Assembly: GCA_900543455.1 (NCBI GenBank)
Contig: UQRR01000075.1
Location: forward strand, 1 to 10,028
Direction: 5' to 3'
Source of the DNA: an uncultured Dialister sp.
GTDB lineage: Bacteria; Bacillota; Negativicutes; Veillonellales; Dialisteraceae
Length of the DNA: 10,028 nucleotides
Position 1 is the first letter of the stretch. Each line of letters begins with the position of its first letter. The notes beneath the pieces are model-generated. The model did no database searches. It worked only from the letters and a program-made list of their open reading frames with translations, and was not told the DNA's origin. Positions 1 through 5,234 of the stretch are shown piece by piece. The translations under genes and the position numbers were made by a program.

Positions 1-1
1 C

Positions 2-100
2 ACTCCTATGAGAGCTGCAAGTCCCCCGCGGCAGATTGAACGCGAAAATGAGATGATCGTTATTTCACATCGCCTTTGTGCAAAGACTATAATGCTCTAA
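2..100 (+). pseudogene. possible C-terminal remnant of an ABC-transporter ATPase, cut by the window edge
   Basis: A plus-strand frame is open from the left edge to a TAA at 98-100. It reads ...RQIERENEMIVISHRLC..., and VISHRL resembles the H-loop (switch histidine) of ABC exporter ATPases. In that family the H-loop is followed by roughly 30-50 more residues, with an aspartate-rich turn and a glycine-containing strand. Here the frame stops about eight residues later, so a real gene would be truncated or frameshifted. The end would converge with the minus-strand pilin end at 164. The minus strand also has an open frame here that runs off the left edge, and a possible AGGAG (complement of 2-6) for a gene starting outside the window. 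Only about 33 codons are visible, so this may be chance. Confidence 0.2.
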
Positions 101-142
101 CCTGTCAGCAAACTGAAAACAAAGCAATCCGCCTGCGACAGG
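101..142. repeat. imperfect inverted repeat between convergent ends
   Basis: CCTGTC (101-106) pairs with GACAGG (137-142), with a few further inner GC pairs and an A-rich loop of about 30 bases. It lies just downstream of the pilin stop codon in the minus direction. No T-tract follows on either strand, so it is not a standard intrinsic terminator. It could stabilise the pilin mRNA 3' end or be chance. Confidence 0.25.
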
Positions 143-163
143 AATTAGAATCCTTTTTCTGCT

Positions 164-898
164 TTACTTCGTATAAATGTAATTTCCCCCATGCTCGGCC
201 TTCACTGCCTCGTACTTTTTCTGTGCTTCCTCATAGGTGCTGTAGGGACCGAACACAGTCGCTGGCGGCTTGCCAAGCTCTGCCGGTGCCTGCGCTAAAG
301 CATTATGATTGAACTTCCAATCACGACCAATCTGATTTAGCCAGGCACGATTTTCTATCACGGAGTACTGACCCGTCGATGGATCATAGCGATAGGAAAG
401 AACGGTTTCCTGGCTATAATAGTTATCCCCCTCGCGATGCAAATTAGCGGATTTCAGATCTTCCGTCGTCCAATACAATCCGCCACCTTCAGTTCCCAAC
501 TTTCCTGTATTTTCGCCATTATAAAATGTCCACATGGTCGCACCCAGTTCGGAAGCCAGCTTCCCGATCGTGCTGTCCTTCTTGTCATCATCCGTGAGCC
601 AACCAGACTGAATCATCCCACGCTTATAACTCATTCCCGCTGTCGTATTTCCTGAGTTATATTCCTTCTTGCTTTGCAATTCACGGAGACGCTTCAAGAT
701 CTCATCCCAATTCAGGTTCACGCCCTGTTTCTTTGCCGTCTCCATAAGGCTCGACGCATTTCCGAACACATTCTTGATCGAGTCTGTGACTCCTGTCTGG
801 GAGTAGATCCCCCATCCGATACCGATGATGATCGCGAGCATCAGTGCATACTCGACAAGATCCTGCCCCTTCTGCGAATTTTTGTAAAATGTGAACAC
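164..898 (-). CDS. Flp-like type IVb prepilin with a long C-terminal domain
   Basis: The N-terminus is a class III prepilin signal. A short basic leader (FYKNSQKG) is followed by QDLVEYALMLAIIIGI, with Gly at -1 and Glu/Tyr at +5/+6, as in Flp/Tad pilins cut by a TadV/PilD-type peptidase. The hydrophobic helix spans about residues 20-35, counting from the ATG at 907. Typical Flp pilins are 50-80 residues; this one has about 230 after the cleavage site. The tail is soluble and rich in Tyr, Asn and Gly, and ends in TVFGPYSTYEEAQKKYEAV, which resembles the GPF/GPY strand-helix part of SPOR domains. The role is probably as a minor or adhesin-like pilin, or a pseudopilin, anchored in the membrane; no Tad machinery is visible nearby. 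Start choice: AGGAGG touches the ATG at 905-907 directly, leaving no spacer, while the in-frame GTG at 896-898 has nine bases. The GTG is therefore preferred, although the ATG (CDS to 907) cannot be excluded. The gene is monocistronic as far as the window shows. Confidence 0.85.
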   Translation of the reverse strand: MFTFYKNSQKGQDLVEYALMLAIIIGIGWGIYSQTGVTDSIKNVFGNASSLMETAKKQGVNLNWDEILKRLRELQSKKEYNSGNTTAGMSYKRGMIQSGWLTDDDKKDSTIGKLASELGATMWTFYNGENTGKLGTEGGGLYWTTEDLKSANLHREGDNYYSQETVLSYRYDPSTGQYSVIENRAWLNQIGRDWKFNHNALAQAPAELGKPPATVFGPYSTYEEAQKKYEAVKAEHGGNYIYTK

Positions 899-907
899 TG
901 TTTTCAT

Positions 908-913
908 CCTCCT
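908..913 (-). promoter_or_regulatory. ribosome binding site of the pilin gene, decides the start
   Basis: The minus strand reads AGGAGG immediately followed by ATG, then AAAACA and GTG. A perfect Shine-Dalgarno with zero spacing to ATG is very unfavourable, whereas nine bases to the GTG is normal. This is the reason for preferring the GTG start at 898. Confidence 0.7.
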
Positions 914-924
914 TTATTGCCTAT

Positions 925-954
925 ATTTTAGCAAAAAAAGGATAGGAAAATCAA
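925..954 (-). promoter_or_regulatory. sigma-70-type promoter of the pilin gene
   Basis: On the minus strand TTGATT (949-954) is followed after 18 bases by TAAAAT (925-930). The spacer contains a T-run. Transcription would begin near 918, giving a very short leader that just covers the ribosome binding site. The same two hexamers occur upstream of pyruvate carboxylase. Confidence 0.6.
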
Positions 955-980
955 TGCGCCTCCTAGTTGCTCTCACGATC

Positions 981-1012
981 AAAAACCGCCCTGCTTTGGC
1001 AGAGCGGTTTTT
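981..1012 (-). terminator. intrinsic terminator of pyruvate carboxylase
   Basis: AAAAACCGC (981-989) pairs with GCGGTTTTT (1004-1012), and inside it CTGC pairs with GCAG around a TTTG loop, with one C/A mismatch. In the minus direction it begins 19 bases after the pyc stop codon and ends in five T. The A-run and T-run make it structurally bidirectional. It separates pyc from the pilin promoter. Confidence 0.9.
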
Positions 1013-1031
1013 CAAGCGCTATGTATTTCTC

Positions 1032-4000
1032 TTATTCGATAACCATGAGGAGGTCGCCGGATTCGATGCGCTGACCAGCCTTGACGTGGATTTCACTCAC
1101 GATGCCATCCATCGGCGCGGTGATGGTGGTTTCCATCTTCATCGCTTCGGTGACGATGACGGGGTCGCCCTTCTTGACAGAGGAGCCTTTTTCGACGAGG
1201 AGTTTCACGACGGAGCCGGAGAGGGTCGCACCGACTTCGCCCGGTACGTCCTTGTCTGCTTTTCTGGAGGTATTCGCAGACTCTGCGACATGAGCGTCGT
1301 GGATCTTGATTTCACGCGGCATGCCGTTCAGCTCGAACTGAAGCTCTCTGTTGCCTTCCAAGTCCGGTTTTGTGACATTGTCAAGGCGAACGAGGAGCAT
1401 CTTGCCTTCATCGATGTTGATTCGGATTTCTTCACCGACTTTCATGCCGAAGAAATAGGTCGGCGTATCAAGGAGCGAGAGATCGCCATACTTATGATAG
1501 CGGTCCATGTAGTCGGAGAAGACCTTCGGATAGATGCAGTAGGAGGAGACATCTTCTTCGCGGGTCGGGATGTGCTTCTCTTTCATTTCCATCTTGACTT
1601 CTTCAAAGTCGACATTTTCCGGCTGGCTTTCGAGGTGCGGCTTCTGTCCGCGCAGGATGATCTGCTGGAGTTTTTCCGGGAAGCCGCCATACGGGATGCC
1701 GAGCTTGCCGTCGAAGAAATCGACAACGGACTGCGGGAAGTCGAGGGTATCACCCTTTTCGTAGATGTCTTTCTCGGTCAGATGGTTCTGTACCATGAAG
1801 AGGGTCATATCGCCAACGACCTTGGAGGACGGGGTGACCTTGATGATATCGCCGAACATCATATTGACCTTCGCATACATGCGGCAGACTTCCGGCCACT
1901 GGGCTCCGAGGCCGACAGCCGTTGCCTGCTGGCGCAGGTTCGAGTACTGTCCGCCAGGCATTTCATGCTGGTAAAGGGTCGTATTCGGATTCGTCATCTT
2001 GGAGTCGACACCTGCATAGTACGGACGGACGCCCTGCCAGTAGCGGTCGATGGTCTCAAGCGCATCGATATCCAGCTGCGGCTGGCGCGGGTTATTCTGC
2101 AGTGCGTAGTACATGGAGGTCATGGACGGCTGGCTGGTACCGCCAGAGAGTGCGCCGGTCGCAACGTCTAAGATATCGACGCCTGCATCGACGGCTTTGG
2201 CATAGGAGTACAGGGTGCATCCGCCGCCTTCATGGCTGTGGAGGTGAATCGGCAGATCGACAGCATCTTTCAGCGCAGAGATCAGGGCATAGGCCGCTTC
2301 CGGTTTCAGAAGACCCGCCATGTCTTTGATCGCGATGATATTCGCACCGGCATCCTGCATCTGTTTCGCAAGGTCGGTATAGTATTTCAGGGAATATTTC
2401 TGACGGTTCGGATCCATGATGTCGCCGGTGTAGCAGAAGCAGGCTTCGGCGAGCTTTTCTTTCTTGCGGACTTCATCGATGGTGACCGTCATATGACTGA
2501 GCTGATTCAGGCAGTCGAAGATACGGAATACATCAACGCCATTGTCAGCCGCTTGGTCAATGAAGTGGCGGACAACATTTTCCGGATAGTTGGTATAGCC
2601 GACGGTATTCGCACCGCGGGTCAGCATCTGGAAGAGGATGTTCGGTGCAGCTTTTCTCATCTGGCGAAGGCGTTCCCACGGGCTTTCATCAAGGAAACGA
2701 TAAGCCACGTCGAAGGTCGCGCCGCCCCAGTTCTCGAAGGAGAAGAGCTGCGGGACATGGACAGCCGTGTAGTGGATGGCATTCATGATGTCATGGGTTC
2801 TGACACGGGTCGCGAGCAGAGACTGGTGCGCATCGCGGTACGTGGTATCCATGAACATGACTTCCTTCTGATCCATGACCCACTTGGAGAATTTCTCCGG
2901 CCCCATTTCATCGAGCAGCTGCCGGGTGCCTTTCGGCGCTTCGATCTTGTCTGCATCGAGCAGCGGAAGCGGATTGAAATCCGGTTTTTCCTGATGGCCG
3001 GCACCGGCATAGCCATTGACGGTGATGTCGCCGATGTAGGAGAGCAGCTTCGTGCCGCGGTCGGAAATCATATCCGGTTCCTGCAGGAGCCACGGGTTTC
3101 TGTCGATATAATTGACATCGCAGAGCCCTTCCTGGAAATCACGGGTACGAAGCATGTTCTGCAGGAAATAGATATTCGTCTTCACGCCGGAAATGCGGAA
3201 TTCTTCGAGGCAGCGGAGCATCTTGTGGATGGTGTCCTTCGGATGAAGAGCATGCGCGGTGACTTTGACGAGGAGAGAATCATAGTACGGGGTGATGACA
3301 GCACCGGTGTAAGCCGTGCCTGCATCGAGACGGATGCCCGGTCCGCCGCCAGAACGATAGGCAATGATTTTGCCGGTATCAGGCATGAAATTGTTCTGCG
3401 GATCTTCCGTGGTGATACGGCACTGGATCGCAACGCCTTTGTACCAGATCTCATCCTGCTGGCCAATGGCGATTTCCGGCCCGTCAAGCGCATAGCCTTC
3501 TGCGATGAGAATCTGGCTCTTTACGATATCCACATTGGTGATCATTTCAGTGACGGTATGTTCGACCTGGACACGCGGATTGACTTCGATGAAATAGAAA
3601 TGCTCTTCATCCTGATCGACCAGGAATTCGACCGTACCGGCATTCACATAGTGGACATTCTTCATCAGTTTGACAGCCGCATCACAGATGTTCTTTCTGA
3701 GTGCCTTCGGAAGAGACCACGCCGGTGCCATTTCGATGACCTTCTGGTGACGGCGCTGGATGGAGCAGTCACGTTCAAAAAGGTGGACCACATTGCCGTG
3801 TTCATCGCCCATGACCTGTACTTCGATATGCTTCGGGTTCATGATGCAGCGTTCCACATAGACCTCATCATCACCGAAAGCCATCTTCGCTTCGGAACGC
3901 GCACGGTTGTACGCTTCTTCCAGATCTTCCATGCGATCGACATTTCTCATGCCGCGTCCGCCGCCGCCGTTGACAGCCTTGATCATGACCGGGAATCCAT

Positions 4001-4460
4001 AGGTTTCGGCGAAAGCCTTCACTTCATCAAAGCTGTGAACCGCACCCTTGGTCCCCGGAATCATCGGGATCTGTGCTTTTTCCGCCTGAATGCGGGCATT
4101 CACCTTGTCGCCAAACATGATGAGATGTTCGACTTTCGGTCCGATGAAAATGATGCCTTCTTCTTCGCAGCGCTGAGCAAGTTTCGCGTTTTCAGCGAGG
4201 AAGCCGTAGCCCGGATGAATGGCATCGACATCATGCTCCTTGCAGATGCGGATGATGTCTTCGATATCAAGGTAGGCGTCGATCGGCTTATCCCCTTCAC
4301 CGACCAGGTATGCTTCATCTGCGCGGTTTCTGTGCAGGGACAGAATATCTTCTTTCGAATAGATAGCCACGGTGCGGATGCCCATTTCACTGCAGGCTCG
4401 GAATACGCGGATCGCGATCTCGCCGCGGTTGGCTACCAGTACTTTATGGATTCGTCTCAT
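1032..4460 (-). CDS. pyc: pyruvate carboxylase, single-chain biotin enzyme
   Basis: This cytoplasmic enzyme uses ATP and bicarbonate to carboxylate pyruvate to oxaloacetate, feeding the reductive C4 branch (malate, fumarate, succinate/propionate) and biosynthesis. The 1142-residue length is full for the family. Domains in order: biotin carboxylase about 1-450 (KVLVANRGEIAIRVFRA start; ATP loop NGGGGRGMR at about 164-172; CSIQRRHQKVIEMAP at about 232-246; EVNPRVQVEHTVTEM at about 292-306). A central allosteric/linker region follows. The carboxyltransferase domain starts near 535 (MDTTYRDAHQSLLATR), with the probable carbamylated lysine K712 in IAIKDMAG. The C-terminal biotinyl domain carries EAMKMETT with biotin-Lys about 1108. 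The metal-site loop reads HSHEGGG (741-747) where most pyruvate carboxylases have HTHDTSG; the metal-binding histidines are kept. The longer frame begins at 4508, but the ATG at 4460 starts exactly at the family N-terminus (MRRIHKVLVANRGE) and is preceded by GAGAGGGAG. The gene is monocistronic, with its own promoter and terminator. Confidence 0.97.
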   Translation of the reverse strand: MRRIHKVLVANRGEIAIRVFRACSEMGIRTVAIYSKEDILSLHRNRADEAYLVGEGDKPIDAYLDIEDIIRICKEHDVDAIHPGYGFLAENAKLAQRCEEEGIIFIGPKVEHLIMFGDKVNARIQAEKAQIPMIPGTKGAVHSFDEVKAFAETYGFPVMIKAVNGGGGRGMRNVDRMEDLEEAYNRARSEAKMAFGDDEVYVERCIMNPKHIEVQVMGDEHGNVVHLFERDCSIQRRHQKVIEMAPAWSLPKALRKNICDAAVKLMKNVHYVNAGTVEFLVDQDEEHFYFIEVNPRVQVEHTVTEMITNVDIVKSQILIAEGYALDGPEIAIGQQDEIWYKGVAIQCRITTEDPQNNFMPDTGKIIAYRSGGGPGIRLDAGTAYTGAVITPYYDSLLVKVTAHALHPKDTIHKMLRCLEEFRISGVKTNIYFLQNMLRTRDFQEGLCDVNYIDRNPWLLQEPDMISDRGTKLLSYIGDITVNGYAGAGHQEKPDFNPLPLLDADKIEAPKGTRQLLDEMGPEKFSKWVMDQKEVMFMDTTYRDAHQSLLATRVRTHDIMNAIHYTAVHVPQLFSFENWGGATFDVAYRFLDESPWERLRQMRKAAPNILFQMLTRGANTVGYTNYPENVVRHFIDQAADNGVDVFRIFDCLNQLSHMTVTIDEVRKKEKLAEACFCYTGDIMDPNRQKYSLKYYTDLAKQMQDAGANIIAIKDMAGLLKPEAAYALISALKDAVDLPIHLHSHEGGGCTLYSYAKAVDAGVDILDVATGALSGGTSQPSMTSMYYALQNNPRQPQLDIDALETIDRYWQGVRPYYAGVDSKMTNPNTTLYQHEMPGGQYSNLRQQATAVGLGAQWPEVCRMYAKVNMMFGDIIKVTPSSKVVGDMTLFMVQNHLTEKDIYEKGDTLDFPQSVVDFFDGKLGIPYGGFPEKLQQIILRGQKPHLESQPENVDFEEVKMEMKEKHIPTREEDVSSYCIYPKVFSDYMDRYHKYGDLSLLDTPTYFFGMKVGEEIRINIDEGKMLLVRLDNVTKPDLEGNRELQFELNGMPREIKIHDAHVAESANTSRKADKDVPGEVGATLSGSVVKLLVEKGSSVKKGDPVIVTEAMKMETTITAPMDGIVSEIHVKAGQRIESGDLLMVIE

Positions 4461-4538
4461 GAGATTCTCCCTCTCAATAAAATAGAATGAACACGATGAC
4501 CGCGTCATTCTGATGCGCTTTTAGCGTTTGATAGTACT

Positions 4539-4567
4539 ATTTTAACCAGTGAAAGCCGCAAAATCAA
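4539..4567 (-). promoter_or_regulatory. main promoter of pyruvate carboxylase
   Basis: On the minus strand TTGATT (4562-4567), a 17-base spacer and TAAAAT (4539-4544) give a good vegetative promoter. The start point would be near 4532, giving a leader of about 70 bases. That leader contains short inverted repeats (CGCT-AAA-AGCG; ATGAC-GCG-GTCAT; GAATGA...TCATTC). No known riboswitch was recognised in it. Confidence 0.65.
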
Positions 4568-4604
4568 TAGTCTGTATGAATTGGTATCAATCATGGTTTT
4601 AATA

Positions 4605-4633
4605 AATGATATGAATAGATGGGTAATGATATG
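4605..4633. repeat. pair of AATGATATG direct repeats, 20 bp apart
   Basis: AATGATATG occurs at 4605-4613 and 4625-4633, start to start 20 bp (about two helical turns). It lies in an AT-rich stretch upstream of the pyc promoter that also contains several ATGAT/ATCAT words in both orientations. Such spacing fits paired operator half-sites, but AT-rich sequence produces this easily. Confidence 0.3.
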
Positions 4634-4639
4634 GTATTC

Positions 4640-4669
4640 ATCATATGTCATGTTTATCATAACTGTAAA
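4640..4669 (-). promoter_or_regulatory. possible second, distal promoter of pyruvate carboxylase
   Basis: On the minus strand TTTACA (4664-4669), an 18-base spacer and TATGAT (4640-4645) each match the sigma-70 consensus at five of six positions. It would make a leader of about 175 bases containing the AATGATATG pair. The region is AT-rich, so a chance match is quite possible. Confidence 0.35.
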
Positions 4670-4681
4670 TTTATTATTTAA

Positions 4682-4744
4682 GGTTCAGGGTTCGGGGTTC
4701 AGGGTTCAGGGTTCGGGATTCAGGGTTCGGGATTCAGGGTTCAG
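4682..4744 (+). repeat. nine tandem heptanucleotides, consensus GGTTCAG/GGTTCGG
   Basis: Nine uninterrupted 7-bp units run in register: GGTTCAG or GGTTCGG, with two GATTCAG variants. The plus strand thus carries nine runs of three or more G separated by 3-5 bases, fitting the G-quadruplex pattern G3+N1-7 many times over. The tract ends directly in repeat element A (GGTTCAGGGTTAGCCC) and lies about 115 bp upstream of the main pyc promoter on the opposite strand. A reading frame passes through it, but its product is only the translated repeat. Confidence 0.95.
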
Positions 4745-4785
4745 GGTTAGCCCCTGGGGCGTGCTGCCCTTTGATTACGTGCGAA

Positions 4786-4830
4786 AGAGGTTCAGCGGGT
4801 TCTATGGGTTCAAGAGGTTCAAAGGGGGTG
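4786..4830 (+). repeat. five degenerate tandem nonanucleotides inside copy A
   Basis: The units are AGAGGTTCA, GCGGGTTCT, ATGGGTTCA, AGAGGTTCA and AAGGGGGTG. They share the GGTTCA word with the heptad tract at 4682-4744 but have a 9-bp period. They occupy the slot that in copies B and C holds RTTAGGA-type heptads. Confidence 0.75.
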
Positions 4831-4832
4831 GT

Positions 4833-4859
4833 GCGGCGCATAAAAAATAGAAGCGCCGC
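4833..4859. repeat. GC hairpin of element A
   Basis: GCGGCGC (4833-4839) and GCGCCGC (4853-4859) form a perfect 7-bp stem around a 13-base A-rich loop. There is no T-run after it on either strand, so it is not a classical terminator. The same stem appears at 5121-5148 and, slightly changed, at 8206-8230. Confidence 0.85.
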
Positions 4860-4895
4860 GGAGGTTTGAAACTGGCGGTTTTCTCGTATCGCAAA

Positions 4896-4950
4896 CCTAA
4901 TCCCTAGCTACCAATCACAAGTCACCAGGGATTAGTAGCTAGGGATTAGG
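4896..4950. repeat. 16-bp perfect inverted repeat
   Basis: CCTAATCCCTAGCTAC (4896-4911) is exactly complementary to GTAGCTAGGGATTAGG (4935-4950), around a 23-base loop. Three more A/T pairs lie inside one mismatch. It sits in the non-coding gap between element copies A and B, with no T-run beside it. Confidence 0.9.
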
Positions 4951-4994
4951 ATCCTCGAGTGACTGGTGACTAGGAGACTAGAAGACATTAGACT
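4897..4994 (+). repeat. degenerate heptad-periodic tract
   Basis: Cut every 7 bases from 4897, the sequence gives 14 related words, including CTAATCC, CTAGCTA, CCAGGGA, TTAGTAG, CTAGGGA, TTAGGAT, TGACTGG, TGACTAG and TTAGACT. TGACTGG/TGACTAG are the words of the heptad tract upstream of the helicase (8123-8171), and TTAGGA matches the heptads in copies B and C. The periodicity is visual and imperfect. Confidence 0.55.
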
Positions 4995-5000
4995 CCCGTA

Positions 5001-5030
5001 TCGTCATTTCGAGCGAAGCGAAAAATCTTT
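5001..5030 (+). repeat. REP-like hairpin sequence
   Basis: The plus strand reads TCGTCATTTCGAGCGAAGCG and then AAAAATCT. It resembles the widespread bacterial intergenic palindromes of the type GTCATTTCGAGCG...AAATCT, with ATTTCG able to pair with CGAAAAAT. The complement of the last bases of the window begins TCGTCATCCTGAGCG, a second member. It forms the distal end of copy B. Confidence 0.65.
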
Positions 5031-5120
5031 GTCATTCGCGGTCAGGTGGCAATGTTTAGAAAGTTTAAAATGGGAAACCTGCTATCGAGAGACTTTCGGG
5101 CATCGCCCTATTTATACTCC

Positions 5121-5148
5121 GCGGCGCCTCCATATTTTTATGCGCCGC
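5121..5148. repeat. GC hairpin of element B
   Basis: GCGGCGC (5121-5127) pairs perfectly with GCGCCGC (5142-5148) around a 14-base AT-rich loop. Minus-strand sequence around it (GGTGCGGCGCATAAAAA ... GCGCCGCGGAG) is nearly identical to copy A. It lies about 90 bases past the helicase stop, without a following T-run. Confidence 0.85.
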
Positions 5149-5234
5149 ACCAGCACTCCTAACTCCTAACTGGCGAGCAAAGCTTTCATCCACAATCAGT
5201 GGACGAGCCGCCCCACGGGCTAACCCTGAACCCA

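Larger units (their letters stand above)
4737..4863 (+). repeat. modular intergenic repeat element, copy A
   Basis: The copy begins with GGGTTCAGGGTTAGCCC (4737-4753). Its 35-base core (4742-4776) matches copy C at 33 of 35 positions and copy B at about 27 of 35. After GCGAAAG comes a tract of 9-mers (4786-4830). The copy ends in the GCGGCGC/GCGCCGC hairpin followed by GGAG, which it shares with copy B. No coding potential is apparent. Confidence 0.85.
5001..5233 (-). repeat. modular intergenic repeat element, copy B, inverted relative to A
   Basis: Read on the minus strand from 5233 it shows, in order: GGGTTCAGGGTTAGCCC (identical to the start of copy A), the core to 5194, TGAAAGCTTTGCTCG (copy C has TGAAAGCTCTGCTCG), and two GTTAGGA heptads (5157-5170). 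A GC hairpin (5121-5148), a spacer and a REP-like end ATGACGA complete it. Order and content match copy C. The element begins one base after the helicase stop codon, so it forms the 3' untranslated region of that mRNA. Confidence 0.8.

Noticed and set aside
65..93. Plus-strand promoter-like TATAAT at 88-93 with TTCACA at 64-69
   Set aside because: No plus-strand gene follows, and the boxes lie inside the possible ABC-like frame; probably chance.
2232..4490. Plus-strand open frame of 752 codons opposite pyruvate carboxylase, with a 426-codon one at 891-2171
   Set aside because: They are antisense to a gene with complete family motifs. The translations are rich in Asp, His, Phe and Arg without recognisable domains, as expected from mirrored codon bias.
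4461..4532. Riboswitch or T-box in the pyc leader
   Set aside because: Only about 70 bases with short simple stems; none of the conserved motifs of known classes is present.
4581..4850. Plus-strand 89-codon frame containing GSGFRVQ repeats
   Set aside because: It merely translates the 7-bp tandem array and element A; a 7-bp repeat cycles through all frames and so stays open by composition.
4682..4994. CRISPR array
   Set aside because: The repeats are 7-9 bp and contiguous, with no unique spacers of regular length and no cas genes.
4833..5148. GC hairpins as intrinsic terminators for the helicase or pyc
   Set aside because: Stems are good but no T-run follows on either strand; only 981-1012 meets the criteria.
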